Part shown: positions 1 through 11,433 of the stretch, piece after piece
Position numbering within the stretch: position 1 is the first letter of the stretch
Layout of the letters: each line of letters begins with the position of its first letter
Source of the DNA: Arion vulgaris
Taxonomy: Eukaryota > Mollusca > Gastropoda > Stylommatophora > Arionidae
Direction: 5' to 3'
Assembly: GCA_020796225.1 (NCBI GenBank)
Contig: CM036756.1
Coordinates: 43,457,398-43,521,397 of the forward strand
DNA length: 64,000 bases
Program-made: the position numbers and the translations under genes
Notes under the pieces: model-generated
The model's input: the letters and a program-made list of their open reading frames with translations, nothing else
Database searches by the model: none
What the model was told of the DNA's origin: nothing

Positions 1-94
1 CATATTTTGTGTTAATTTATACTTTACACATTCTTGCTTACATTCATCTTTCTTCCATCTACCGTCCCGTCATATTTTGTGTTAAATTTTAAAT

Positions 95-620
95 TTGAAA
101 CACATCAAAATATCTTTCCCTTAACATTTGATCTTCTTTTACTTCTTCTATGTATTTCGTTTCTTTTCTTATATCTTTATTGCAACAAATGAAATTGATA
201 AGGATCTTGGGAAGAACTTGTTAGTTTTCCTGTATAGTCCTCGACACACTGTTGTTATTTATTGTTGTCGTGTTACATCTAAAGTACGTCTCCTTGTGAT
301 GCAGCATTTGTGTACCAGTTATAGAACTTTTGGGGAATTCTTGCTCAACAGAAAATGAACTATTTGATTTATTTCTGAACTAAATGCAAAAAAACAACTT
401 GATTCCAGATTTAAACTGATTGATTATTTTCAATAATCTTCATAAAACATGTTATTTAAAGATACTTTGTTAATGTGACTTGTTTCCCGTTTAGTTTTGT
501 TTTGTACTGCATTGGTAATATTTTATAAACGATTGCTTGCTGCAATATAATTAAAACAATACATACAAAGTAGTCATGAGACGACAGAGGTCTTGCAACG
601 AATAGTGACTACCATTAATT
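95..620 (+). other. Intron 1 of gene A, homologous to intron 1 of gene B
   Basis: No coding sequence is seen here. The stretch aligns with gaps to about 43320-43745 just downstream of exon 1 of gene B. Shared anchors include AAATTTGAAAC, ACATCAAAAT, TTTACTTCTT and CCTCGACA-AACTGTTG. This places the window start inside intron 1 of gene A. The short open frame in it is AT-rich and spurious. Confidence 0.7.
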
Positions 621-960
621 GTCCACAAGATACAACATCAGTTAAATTAATTCTTGTTATGTCCTATGTCACATGAGACCCCTACAAGGATTTTCCATAC
701 TCCTGTCCTGTTTGTGTGACCTTCAGTGCAGTGGCAATGCTCAAAAACTCCATACATTTATTCTTCCGTTATGCATATTCACGTTCATTTAGGTATTTTC
801 TTTCCTCTCTTTCATCCCGGAGTCGAAATGATGAGTGTTCTCAAAGGTCAATCAATGGTTTATTTTAATAACATGTCCTAGCCATCTCCATGTAGTTTGA
901 ATAAAAACAAATTGTTTGTCTTCTAAACTGGTGATTAAGAAAAGTCTACTGTTTCATTGT

Positions 961-1008
961 TTCTCTCTCTCCATCTCTCTCTCTCTCTTTCTCTCTCTCT
1001 ATATATAT
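961..1008. repeat. (CT)n/(TA)n microsatellite
   Basis: Pyrimidine dinucleotide run ending in a short TA run, immediately 5' of a LINE tail. The 620-960 stretch before it holds nothing I recognise. Confidence 0.9.
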
Positions 1009-1010
1009 AA

Positions 1011-1328
1011 AGAAAGAACACTGATGTCCTGAAAGAACTAAATGTTAAAGAGAATTGGCTGATAAACAACATACTATACAGAAAAATTACATATTTTGGT
1101 CACATCAAGCGTCACGATAGCCTGGAAAGAACAATACTAGAAGTCAGGGTCCCAGGAAGCAGAGGCAGAGGCAGACCAAGAAGAAGATGGCTACAAGATA
1201 TTAAAGAAACCATGAACATGACCATCTACGAAGTGGGTGAACTGGCAAGAGACAGAGGGAATTTCAGATGTGCTGCAAAGAGAGCAAAGTCCTATAAAGG
1301 ATACGCACCTTGATGATGATGATATATA
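1011..1328 (+). mobile_element. LINE 3' tail fragment, family F1
   Basis: A conceptual translation shows the conserved C-terminal tail of non-LTR retrotransposon reverse transcriptases, including a GRGRPRRRWLQDI block and ELARDRGNFR, and ends in a GATGATGAT tail. It lacks the catalytic RT core. A second copy lies at 36575-36895 and a diverged one at 2280-2712 (minus). Dead fragment in intron 1 of gene A. Confidence 0.75.
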
Positions 1329-1332
1329 TGAA

Positions 1333-1566
1333 CAGGCTAGTGGTCCGGGTTTAATTCTACAAGTGAGTGTGGAGTTTTTTCTGACAGTAACGGCTCTCAG
1401 GTCGACCCATTCTCAATGGGTACCAGGAAAAGATCTGGAAAGTAAAGGCGGCTAGCGTGATATTGACCACAACAACTATCGTTTGCCGACGGTCAATGAA
1501 AAATACGAACCTAACACCGTATTACCCTATATACTACACGGTATAAAAAGGGCTTCTTTACTTTTA
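1333..1566 (+). mobile_element. SINE S4, copy a (head diverged)
   Basis: It aligns over about 220 bp to the reverse strand of 52793-53077. Shared blocks include ACGGCTCTCAGGTC, GTGATATTGACCACAACA versus GTGATGTTGACCACAACA, GTCAATGAAAAATACG and AACACCGTATTAC. A GGGTTTAATTCTAC block sits where a tRNA box B would be expected. It ends in an AT-rich tail. The open frame over its left end is incidental. Confidence 0.65.
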
Positions 1567-1646
1567 AATATATATAATATTTTGTGTATTCTGCGCAGTC
1601 ATCATCAGTTATAAATGAAGGAAGGTCTGTACTCATCTCACGAGGT

Positions 1647-1854
1647 TGCCCGCGTACCCAGCGTGTTTGTAGCGCGTTGGACTACGGATGACTAGTCCTC
1701 TGTAAGTGCGGGTTCAACTTCGCAGACTGGCAGAAAAGATACATGTTCCCCAGATTTACGGTGTTCGTGGCACCGAGCCGAAGGGTTACGATGTCCATGA
1801 CACCGAGCCGAAGAGATTTCAGCTCAAGTGTTTCTGGATCGAAAAAAAAAAAAA
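1647..1854 (+). mobile_element. SINE S1, copy a, with 12-bp target-site duplication
   Basis: A tRNA-derived SINE with a box A-like TAGCGCGTTGGAC, a box B-like GGTTCAACTT, a body ending CTCAAGTGTTTCTGGATC and a poly(A) tail of about 13. It is flanked by a perfect 12-bp duplication, ATCTCACGAGGT, at 1635-1646 and 1855-1866. Other copies are at 15701-15907 and 28815-28989. This copy carries an internal duplication of the CACCGAGCCGAAG block. Confidence 0.9.
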
Positions 1855-2042
1855 ATCTCACGAGGTCACGATTAAGCATTTTATTCCATATACTGCAACT
1901 GACAAGATAATATAAGCGATAGGTTACAAACAAATCTGAGCCGATGAAAGACACCCATCTCCTTTGACTGCAAAACCGTCTCTCTAGTATTTATACTAAG
2001 CCGACGTTTCTATAGAACTGAGACTATCTCAATCACAGATGA

Positions 2043-2160
2043 AAATGAAAATCGTGGCATATTCTTTACAGGACGTAGCCATCAACCACAGTAAACGAGT
2101 CTTTGATTTTCTAGGCACCACTTATTCGTTCAATAGTTTTCCATTGCTTTCTGAACAGAT
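2043..2160 (-). mobile_element. SINE S3, 3' part, copy a
   Basis: The reverse complement matches the 3' half of SINE S3 (copies at 25.5, 26.6 and 60.0 kb): AGAAAGCAATGGAAAACTAT, AATAAGTGGTGCCTAGAAAA and the GTTGATGGCTACGTCCTGTA block. The tRNA-like head is missing, so it is truncated at the 5' end. Confidence 0.75.
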
Positions 2161-2279
2161 ATCAGAGTCCTAGGCAATATCAGAATCCTAGAGTTGACTG
2201 TTTCCATTGTCAAAGTTATTAACCATGAAATATGAAAGCGAAAAAAAGTATAAACTTTCTTTGTGGTCCGTTATAAGAA

Positions 2280-2712
2280 GACAGTCAAGTGAAGACAAGT
2301 AGTAGCATGTCCCCTGCGGAACGTCGCAGTCATCACAGTCTGCCTGAAAAACTGTATGTCTCTTCCAAGTTCTCCCGCCTACTCCAGCGTCATGTTCAAG
2401 GTTTCTTTGATGTCCTGCTGCCACCTTCGCCTTGGTCGTCCACTTCCTCGTACTACAGGAACCTTGCCTTACATTACCGTTCTATCCCAACCACTGACGG
2501 TTTATGTGACCAAATTATTTCATCTTCTGAGACATGTTGCTATTTATGAGCCAATGCTCCTCGATATGCACGTCTTGTAGGATGTCTTTATTTTTTCCCT
2601 TTCTCTTTCCATGTTGCTCTAAGAACGTTTCTGTAATCACATATTTCAAAAGCTTCAATTTGGTTCTATAGTGTTTGGGCTAAGGTCCACGATTCACATC
2701 CATATAAAGAGT
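2280..2712 (-). mobile_element. LINE 3' tail fragment (F1-like)
   Basis: On the minus strand the translation gives RGSGRPRRRWQQDIKETLN followed by a GELGRD block, homologous to the fragment at 1011-1328. Upstream it shows a decayed RT C-terminal region (YGCESWTL) with stops and frameshifts. Dead. Confidence 0.7.
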
Positions 2713-3596
2713 ATTTATCAATTATTTATTGAACCAAATTCAGTTCAGGCTCTGCTAATCAGAACTGACAAAGATGTTACGCTAAAGCAACGTGATGACT
2801 CAGCTAACAGGCTGCATCATTGAAATCTGACTAAGCGATAAGAATACAAACTAAAATTATCCCAAATATACGTACTGAAAACGAACGTGTCCATTCGAAA
2901 AAAGTAATCACCCGTTTAAATGTAACGCTATGTAACACATGTTCGTGTCATTACGATGTGTCATCTACTTCAAATGAAACTCGATGTCACAAACGCCCGT
3001 GTCATCACTAAATAACATGAATAAGAAATGACAGTGTCATATAATATTCAAATGTTTCACGTCAAATCAAAGGATAACTGAAAACATTATATTTTGTATC
3101 CATCTCTTTTTTGTATCAACACAAGACGACAGAAGCAGCATTTACTATTTGTTAGTTACTCACTTGCATTTAGCATAGAGATGGTGTCAGTGGTTACGTC
3201 TGTCCGTGAGAGGAATCCTCAGATTCTATTGTATACCTACGGCAAAACTAAAGCCAACAGATTGCAGTTAGAACAATGACATTTCACAATAATTCACATG
3301 TCTCGTAGGATGATTATAGATTAGAGTAACGTATCCCAAACTGGAGTCCGCCGTAATGCAAAGTTTGGGAACTTCTAGATTAGAGTATATAACTGACAAG
3401 AGCACAGTCAATTTATGCAAATTACAACAACAATAAAATTACAAGAATAACGATTCATCCTCTTTCATTTCATGATGAATCGTTATTCGTCTCTCAATAC
3501 GACGTATCGTTCTGCACAATCATGATCATCAATTAGTTTCTACCTTAATTTTTCTTAGTAATAAATACTTCTGATGTATTTTGTTATATATTTCAG
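2713..3596 (+). other. Intron 1 of gene A, partly conserved with gene B
   Basis: No gene is seen. About 2930-3020 and 3079-3240 align to about 45320-45370 and 45436-45610 in the equivalent intron of gene B (shared anchors ATAACTGAAAACAT, CATCTCTTTTTT and TTCTCAGATT). The 44-bp array in gene B lies beyond this block and is absent here. Confidence 0.6.
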
Positions 3597-3805
3597 AGTA
3601 TGCTAGCTGACGGTTCCGATTTCTACCGCTCAGCTAAAAATAGCAGATGGGATGGTGTTATATTGCGTCCTGAGGAAGGTACAGCAGAATGGCGACTACT
3701 CAAGAAATACATCACTAAAGAACGGGGTGTAGGTGCTGCTGAATTGTCATGTGATGAAGTTCCTGATCTTCATTTAGCAATATTTGTAACCAGGAACAGA
3801 GCGGG
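3597..3805 (+). CDS. Gene A exon 2 (ANL acyl-CoA synthetase-like)
   Basis: Acceptor TATATTTCAG precedes 3597 and donor GG|GTATG follows 3805. The exon is 209 nt, entering in phase 0 and leaving with two bases of a Gly codon; gene B's exon 2 has the same length and phase. It encodes LADGSDFYRSAKNSR through VPDLHLAIFVTRN, part of the N-terminal subdomain before the P-loop. The translated exon differs from gene B at about 19 of 70 positions, the fastest-evolving exon I could compare. The ATG at 3600 inside it is not a translation start: the reading frame is open across the splice junction. Confidence 0.85.
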
Positions 3806-4799
3806 GTATGTAAGGTCATCTATCATATACGAAAAAAAAGTTATTTACCGAATTTAGTTTCCATATTCGGCGCCGAAACTGTGATTCCATTTACAGCTCA
3901 TGTTCGTTCTTGACCGAAATTAGTATTCTCAGTTTCGTTTCAGTTTTGTTGTCTGTCAATACTAAGTTGTTTTTTTTCAAATAGTTTGTAGCGATACATG
4001 CTCAGACTTGGAATATGATTGATACATTTTCTAGGTGATCTAAATTATAGTGTTGTAAAACGGATGGAAATTATTGTCAACAAATGTATTAGAGTTTTAC
4101 ACAATTAAATCAAACATATGTTCCCGTCTGTTGAATAAAAATGTGATACTGTACATTTAATGTAAGCAGTTTTCACACAAACAAGTCAGTCCAAATACCT
4201 AGGGAAAATTTTCACTTCAGTTGGAAAAATGGATAGAGAAATCAACGTACGGTGAGCAAAGACAAGCCAGGGACGACTACCACCACTTTTGTCACATACA
4301 ATGATGCCCGTGAATAATAACGGAAATCTCCAAATAACTATTTCTTTTGACCCCCTAACCCTATCAGTGTTAAACATGATCAATCACAGCAGCTAATGAG
4401 AAGAAAATTATAACAACAGAGATGAGATGGCTTTGAAGAGCTGCAGGAATGACAATGATAGACACAATTAGTATTGAAGAAATTAGATGACTACGAATGA
4501 AACCAGTCATTCAATTCATAAAAGAACAACCGTTTAAAAGGTTTGATCCCCTGGCAATAATGCCCTGGTATCATGTACAACCAAGAGCCACATTGAACAA
4601 AATGTAATATATACTGAGCAAGAGAAAGACAGCGCAAAAGATGGAGTGACAGCATCATGAACAATTTTATAGAAAAGAATGCCAACTTGCAAAGCGTATT
4701 AGACAAAACGCAAAGCAGACCGTTAACTTTCCCCAAACATCTCACTAGTACAACAGAGGAAGAGATGAAAATAAAGAATCATTTAATGTCACTCATTTT
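3806..4799 (+). other. Intron 2 of gene A, unannotated
   Basis: I recognise no gene or repeat family here. Short open frames on both strands overlap one another and have no family resemblance. The right edge runs straight into the 60-64 bp array. Confidence 0.5.
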
Positions 4800-6618
4800 T
4801 TCTTCTCAAACTGAATGCACAGCTACTTCGTTTTATTTATCAGTTGACACAAAACTGACTTTTTGCTTCTCAAACTGAATGCACAGCTACTTCGTTTTAT
4901 TTATCAGTTGACACAAAACTGACTTTTTGCTTCTCAAACTGAATGCACAGTTTCGTTTTATTTATCAGTTGACACAAAACTGACTTTTTGCTTCTCAAAC
5001 TGAATGCACAGTTTCGTTTTATTTATCAGTTGACACAAAACTGACTTTTTGCTTCTCAAACTGAATGCACAGTTTCGTTTTATTTATCAGTTGACACAAA
5101 ACTGACTTTTTGCTTCTCAAACTGAATGGACAGCTTCGTTTTATTTATCAGTTGACACAAAACTGACTTTTTGCTTCTCAAACTGAATGCACAGCTTCGT
5201 TTTATTTATCAGTTGACACAAAATTGATTTTTTGCTTCTCAAACTGAATGCACAATTTCGTTTTATTTATCAGTTGACACAAAATTGATTTTTTGCTTCT
5301 CAAACTGAATGCGCAGCTACTTCGTTTTATTTATCAGTTGACACAAAACTGACTTTTTGCTTCTCAAACTGAATGCACAGCTACTTCGTTTTATTTATCA
5401 GTTGACACAAAACTGACTTTTTGCTTCTCAAACTGAATGCACAGTTTCGTTTTATTTATCAGTTGACATAAAACTGACTTTTTGCTTCTCAAACTGAATG
5501 CACAGCTACTTCGTTTTATTTATCAGTTGACACAAAACTGACTTTTTGCTTCTCAAACTGAATGCGCAGCTACTTCGTTTTATTTATCAGTTGACACAAA
5601 ACTGACTTTTTGCTTCTCAAACTGAATGCACAGCTACTTCGTTTTATTTATCAGTTGACACAAAACTGACTTTTTGCTTCTCAAACTGAATGCACAGTTT
5701 CGTTTTATTTATCAGTTGACATAAAACTGACTTTTTGCTTCTCAAACTGAATGCACAGCTACTTCGTTTTATTTATCAGTTGACACAAAACTGACTTTTT
5801 GCTTCTCAAACTGAATGCACAGCTACTTCGTTTTATTTATCAGTTGACACAAAACTGACTTTTTGCTTCTCAAACTGAATGGACAGCTTCGTTTTATTTA
5901 TCAGTTGACACAAAACTGACTTTTTGCTTCTCAAACTGAATGCACAGCTACTTCGTTTTATTTATCAGTTGACACAAAACTGACTTTTTGCTTCTCAAAC
6001 TGAATGCACAGCTACTTCGTTTTATTTATCAGTTGACACAAAACTGACTTTTTGCTTCTCAAACTGAATGCACAGTTTCGTTTTATTTATCAGTTGACAT
6101 AAAACTGACTTTTTGCTTCTCAAACTGAATGCACAGCTACTTCGTTTTATTTATCAGTTGACACAAAACTGACTTTTTGCTTCTCAAACTGAATGCACAG
6201 CTTCGTTTTATTTATCAGTTGACACAAAATTGAGTTTTTGCTTCTCAAACTGAATGCACAGCTACTTCGTTTTATTTATCAGTTGACACAAGACTGACTT
6301 TTTGCTTCTCAAACTGAATGCACAGCTACTTCGTTTTATTTATCAGTTGACATAAAACTGACTTTTTGCTTCTCAAACTGAATGCACAGCTACTTCGTTT
6401 TATTTATCAGTTGACACAAAACTGACTTTTTGCTTCTCAAACTGAATGCACAGTTTCGTTTTATTTATCAGTTGACATAAAACTGACTTTTTGCTTCTCA
6501 AACTGAATGCACAGCTACTTCGTTTTATTTATCAGTTGACACAAAATTGAGTTTTTGCTTCTCAAACTGAATGCACAGCTTCGTTTTATTTATCAGTTGA
6601 CACAAAATTGACTTTTTG
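4800..6618 (+). repeat. Satellite array, 60-64 bp unit, about 29 copies
   Basis: Head-to-tail units begin CTTCTCAAACTGAATGCACA, continue with TTCGTTTTATTTATCAGTTG and end ACTGACTTTTTG. Two main length classes differ by a CTAC insertion (CACAGCTACTTCG versus CACAGTTTCG or CACAGCTTCG). Scattered point variants (GGACAGC, GACATAAAAC, AAATTGA) are shared between separated units. It lies within intron 2 of gene A; no equivalent is seen in the part of gene B's intron 2 in view. Confidence 0.95.
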
Positions 6619-6855
6619 CGGCAGCTGTTTTGTATCGGCCGAAAATAAAAATATAGTACCTACCGATCTCTAATGTCAAACTCTGATCCCTGGTTGAGAG
6701 AGCTGACTTCATGACATTTCGTTGTTCCCATTGCTGTCACAAAAATATAATAATATATTAACATGACGTTTCATACTTTATATTGTTGTTTATGGTTAAT
6801 ATTTCCGTAATGCTGAGTCATTGTCCCACAACAACGACGCTGTTTTATTTGAATC

Positions 6856-7990
6856 TTCTTCTTCTTCTTCAATGATCCAGCGGCACTTGAGCTTTTGCCC
6901 TTCGGCCCAATGCTATGTAGTGGTATCTGCATGTGTCTGTAAGTTGTTCTTTTGTTCCGTATAGTGTGTTCCATTTATCTGGCCTTGGAGGAAGGAGGGT
7001 CTTTCTGATATCTTCTAGTGCTTGACACTTGAAGAGGTGGTGGTGAACGGTTTCATGATGATGTGCACACAGTTGGCACTCTGGAGTGTGTTGTGGATGA
7101 ATTCTGTTCAAGTGATTATAAAGTGTTATGTGTTGGGTTCGGAGTCTAAAATGGTGCTCTGATCTCTTCTTGTAAGGTGGTTGATGTTGTCATTAAGGTT
7201 AGGGCTGGCCATATGGGTGTACACATCTCTTCCTGTGTTTCCATGGCCCATCTGTTCAGCCAAATTTCCTTATTTGTTGTCATTAGGATTTGCTTTGCTG
7301 TATGGAGAGTTGTTGCTTTGATTGGTTGTTCCTGTGTTGACCCTTTCTTGGCTAGCCTATCTGCTTTGTCATTTCCAGGTGTGTTTGAATGTCCAGGGAT
7401 CCACTGCATGGTTATTTTGATGTCATGTGATGTAATAAGTCTGTCAATATCTAGGGCTATATGGGATAGTTCAGATTTACAATGTCCACCATCCTCTAGG
7501 GCTTGAAGGGCAGACATTGAATCTGTGAAGATAATTATGTTTTGTGCCTTTGATGGAAAGGCATCGAAAACAGTCTTCAGGTGGTACAACGCTGCTTCTA
7601 TCGCATGAATTTCAGCCTCATAATTGGAGCATATCTCCCCACATGCACCAAACAGCTCTTAGGATGATCTGTCTGGGTATTGTATATATGCTCCGTAACC
7701 TGCTTTGATGGTGGCTTTAAATGCAGATCCATCAGTATAGACATGTATCCATTCTTGGGGATAGGCATCAATGGTTCTTTGAGATGCTATCATAAGGCTG
7801 ACTGGGTCGGAGCGTTTAGTTGCTTCATCTGTCAATTTTGTTCTAATTTCAGGTGTATTCAAGAGTGTATGTGGTGGTAAGTTTGCTATTACTCTGCAGC
7901 TGCTGTCTTGTTTCTGGAAGGTGGTATCTGTCTTTGATTTCACTGACGTGGTGGAGGATTGACTTTTGTTTAATAATATGTCCAACGTTT
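6856..7990 (-). mobile_element. LINE (I/Jockey-type) 3' region with RNase H domain, broken
   Basis: On the minus strand the translation shows an RNase H domain with all four acidic positions visible: VYTDGSA, YEAEIHAIEAA, IFTDSMSALQAL and PGHSNTPGNDKAD. It is followed by a C-terminal Cys/His motif (CQLCAHHHETVHHH...C). RNase H degrades the RNA of RNA:DNA hybrids in this class of retrotransposon. There is an in-frame stop near 7660 and a frameshift near 7120, so it is not functional. It ends in a GAA-rich tail. It sits antisense in intron 2 of gene A. Confidence 0.85.
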
Positions 7991-8340
7991 TTCAAAATAT
8001 ATTTTTCAGCGTCAACTTTTCCGTGGTTTTCCGTAAATTTTAGTAATTTCATTTTTCTTAATAATTTGTTAATTAATATTGATCTCTCTTTACATACTAA
8101 CCAATATATTATGGTTTCTTTTTTAAAATCTTTTATCCATTCCAGTTTTGTCTCACAGTGTAAGGATACGAAGAGATTTCGAGAAAGGGTCATTGTGTGT
8201 GCTTTATAAATATTGTTTTTCACTTCTTGTGTTATTTCTGAGCTCCACCTTTTGCTTTTTGCCCACATTATCGGAGTAGCAGTGCTTTTTGAGGTGCACT
8301 TTCTGTTGGTAATTTGCTTATGTGGCTGAACCATTCAATT
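7991..8340 (-). mobile_element. LINE fragment, family F4 (C-terminal tail)
   Basis: The strongest part is 8180-8340 on the minus strand, MVQPHKQITNRKCTSKS and KRWSSEITQEVKNNIYKAH. It resembles fragments at 53985-54240 and 57735-57825. The rest of the interval (7991-8180) is open on the minus strand but not clearly assigned. Confidence 0.5.
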
Positions 8341-8596
8341 TGTTGAGTTTTTTAATGAAGTTCAGCATTGATGTTGTACAGACTTTTTCCCTGATATCTA
8401 ACCGGTATTTTCTTGATATTCACAACATTCTGCGCCTCACATGTTTTATAATCATGCAATGGTTTTGAAAATTTCTCATATAGTATTGCTCTTAATTTCT
8501 AATAATTGTATTATAGACCACGTCCATGTGAACAAACATTAATCTAACCTAGATTCAAGATACTAAACGTCACAAATGATATTATTTCAATTACAG

Positions 8597-8817
8597 AACA
8601 AGTGGACATTTCCTGGAAGATCTAAGAGCTAGCAACGAGGAAGTGTTCGTTGAACTTAACATTACTCCAGATGATTTAATGTTTATATTTACGACATCAG
8701 GCAGTACTGGATATTCTAAACTCATCCCTCGAACTCATTCTGAAATCATAGATTTGTGGGCTCCAGTTTTGACTCTGAATTTGGAAACTCATGTTGCCTA
8801 CAGTGATCGCTCTTTAG
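8597..8817 (+). CDS. Gene A exon 3: ATP-binding P-loop of ANL enzyme
   Basis: Acceptor TTCAATTACAG precedes 8597 and donor TTTAG|GTAACT follows 8817. It is 221 nt, the same as gene B exon 3. It begins by completing the split Gly codon (TSGHFLEDLRASNEE) and carries the A3 P-loop TSGSTGYSK followed by LIPRTH; the P-loop binds the ATP phosphates in the family. It is about 82% identical to gene B exon 3 over 73 residues. The following intron also starts alike in A and B (GTAACTACA, GCTACATACTT). Confidence 0.92.
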
Positions 8818-9049
8818 GTAACTACATCAATATTTTGATAAACAGTATTTGTAAAAATTACTTTTCGAAAAATATCGTGTTTTGCAGCTACATACTTTTA
8901 AAATTATATAATAATAATATTATTACTGCCTCTTTTCATTCATCCATTCATTCATTCTCTCTTTCTCTCTCGCGATCGTTCTAGGCTAGTTTTTATCCTT
9001 CTTATTGTGATATATAAACAGCCAAACATCAGAACGTAATGTACCTGCA

Positions 9050-10475
9050 CCAACCTTCAGCACCTATTTGAGCACAGTTGCTTATCTTTCGGTGGGGTGT
9101 TCGATTTCAGCAAGCGTTTGTTTGTGGTACGCTTTCCGAAAACCTTTGGATGTCCCCAGCCGAACCCACAAGGCAGCGAGTTGCCATTTTCTTTCAGGGC
9201 AGCTACACTTAGACGGTCTGCCCTCCCGGGCTTATGAACGCCATCTGCCCAGCATAACCGATCGTTTTAATGAACACCTTTGTTTGCCGCCCGTTCAGGT
9301 TTGTTTGCGGATTGCTCCGCTAGACTTTGATTGTCCCCAATCAAAACTACAAGGCAGCAGTAGTTCCCTGCGAGCGGAAATGCGCACTGGCTTTACCTCT
9401 GCTGGGCTTTCCAGTTGCTCTGTACATTTGGGTGGGACACCCTGCTTGCCGCCGCCGCGCATGCCGCGCTTGCACTGGTTTTGTCTCTCCTGGGATTTCC
9501 AGTTCTGCTCATGTGGGTGGGACGCACACCCTCTTTCCTGCCATGCTCGCTGCTGCAGTGCTTACCTCGCTTTCCACGCTTGCCGTGCCGGCTTGCCCCT
9601 CATTGAGGCCCCCTATGATGGCTTTGCCAGCATACGTGTTAGCTCTGCTCTGATGCCCTGTCACCATCGACTTTTTCCATGCTCACATTTTTCGTGCCTT
9701 CCGTGTCGTGCACACATTTGCCTGGGCTGTCACCGTCTGTGACTCAACCCAGTCCCCCACCCACGTCATAGGGTCACGGGTCTCGCCCCATGTGGTGCCA
9801 CCCTTGCAACGTCCGTATGTGTGCTCGCTCTGCCCTGGTGCCTACCTCACTATTTCCGTCAATTCCCACTGCGTTGTCCGACTTTGAAGGGGCAAAATCT
9901 GAGTTTCGCCCCATGATGCCCACATACAACTCAATTCGGCATCCAGCATGCTCATCGGCTCTAGAGAGGCGGATCAAGAGAGAGCATGCGCGGGCTTCGA
10001 ATTTCGCCACACGCGGGTCAACGTTCTTTCGATGGTTTTGATTCGTGCCTCTCTGATGGGGCTAGACTTTGACCTATGTGGGTCATCGTGCGGGCAGATA
10101 GACGGAAGTCATCACTCTGCGCCCCCATCGGTTCAAGAGAAGCGCATCAAGAGAGAGGATGTGCGAGCTCCGAGTTCCGCCTCGCAAGGATCCACATGTA
10201 TCGTTCTAGCTTTTCCCATCGTCCAGGAGAGGCGAGCATTAATAGTCACTCTGGGAGTTCGCTCGTCTGTGTTGCGAGCGGATCCCATCAAGCATGACTA
10301 CCTTTGCATCTCTACTTGCCCCAGAGTAGTTCTCCCACGACACCTGCCCTCTTAGCCAGACCGGAACTACAGTCTGTTACCAGGGTCACCACTTGGAGGT
10401 GAGAGCAGGGGATTAGAGCCACCTCCCTAATCCTGGCGCGCCGCTTCCTTGCGCCTTTGACCCCATTCATTCACC
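9050..10475 (+). repeat. GC-rich composite repeat in intron 3
   Basis: A block of much higher GC than its surroundings, with imperfect internal repeats. For example TTTGTTTG...TGTCCCCA...ACAAGGCAGC recurs about 183 bp apart near 9117 and 9300; CTGGGCTTTCCAGTT and CTGGGATTTCCAGTT recur near 9401 and 9490; GCATCAAGAGAGAG-type blocks recur near 9968 and 10146. Its right part (CTAATCCTGGCGCG, GCCTTTGACCCC) matches the reverse strand of 40616-40740. Long open frames, including one of 224 codons from 9068, are Ser/Cys/His-rich and shared with overlapping frames, so I read them as artefacts. Family unknown. Confidence 0.55.
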
Positions 10476-10970
10476 TCTCCGTGCTCTGGCTGCAACCAAC
10501 CCATCCCCCAGCTATGGGACAAATAGCACTTGTCCTCTCTCTCTTGAGGAGGACATCCTTTTTCTTGTCTTGTCTTCTACTTCAATGACACTTTCCCTTA
10601 AGCATAAGGGATTAAACTACAGTGTCCAGGAGTACACCCTGCAAAAAGCCTGGGTTGGTGAGCCCGGCAACAGAAGGCTGAAGTCATCTAGAGTAGGACG
10701 ACTCCAGACAAACCCGGGAAGACAGATCTCGTCAGCAGGGGACTGCAACTGTCTAGAGAACAACCTCAAAAAAAGATGTCATCAGAAACGGAATGTGTCA
10801 GCCATTATTGGCGGGGAGGAATCGACACATACGAACAACTCAAATGGCCATTCACCTCTCCGTGACTCATGCATGGAGAATTTGCATGGAGTAGCCGAGT
10901 TGCCCAAGCGTCAACTAACCCCTCTCGATTTTGCTGATAAGAGTCCAGAGGAGTGAGAGCATATCTGGTA
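10476..10970 (+). other. Repeat-like block with a 128-codon open frame
   Basis: It continues the GC-rich block. An open frame at 10570-10956 encodes a hydrophilic, Asn/Lys/Arg-rich peptide with no motif I recognise. The phrase ATTCACCTCTCCGTG appears both near 10468 and 10850, which suggests an internal duplication. It could be the 5' part of a retroelement; function is not assignable. Confidence 0.3.
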
Positions 10971-11151
10971 TCATTTTTGTTGCAGGAGCTGCAGGTAGGG
11001 CATCACATGATGCTTGCCCGATTACTGCAACGATTGCTACAATAGCTAATGTTAATGCAACTCTTATTTGTATAACACCTACTATTGTGACTTTACAACC
11101 ATTCAACTAACAACAACAGTTACAACAACAGTAAATGTTTCTTCTGTTCAG

Positions 11152-11396
11152 GTTGGATTGGTGGTTTCCCGTTCGGCACATACTGCAATGGAGATAGACG
11201 TGTCCTGTTGGACTGGTTTGATGGCCACGGTTCGAGGACTGGAGAGGACATGTGGAGAGCTATCACTAGAGAGCAGTGTACATTTGCCGTCATTCTTCCA
11301 CTGGACTTTGATAACCTCCACAAGTACATTTCCAATTCTGGAGGTTCTAATTACAAGCTCAAAATTCTTGCTACTGGCGGACAACCTTTGAAAAAG
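11152..11396 (+). CDS. Gene A exon 4 (ANL acyl-CoA synthetase-like)
   Basis: Acceptor CTTCTGTTCAG precedes 11152 and donor AAAAG|GTAATA follows 11396. It is 245 nt, completing the split Gly (GWIGGFPFGTY) and ending in phase 0. It contains the region before A5: ILPLDFDNLHKYI and KILATGGQPLKK. It is about 87% identical to gene B exon 4 (58994-59238). Confidence 0.92.
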
Positions 11397-11433
11397 GTAA
11401 TAACTATGTCCCTAAGATAAAACCAGTGTTACT

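Noticed and set aside
1647..1720. tRNA gene
   Set aside because: Box A and box B-like elements are present, but the sequence belongs to a SINE with a poly(A) tail and a 12-bp target duplication; no intact cloverleaf is evident.
3600..3857. Translation start at ATG 3600
   Set aside because: The ATG lies inside exon 2 of gene A. The splice acceptor just before it and the paralogue (ILLADG in place of SMLADG) show it is internal.
9068..9742. 224-codon open frame as a gene
   Set aside because: It lies in a GC-rich block with overlapping open frames; the peptide is Ser/Cys/His-rich with no domain, and the DNA has internal repeats.
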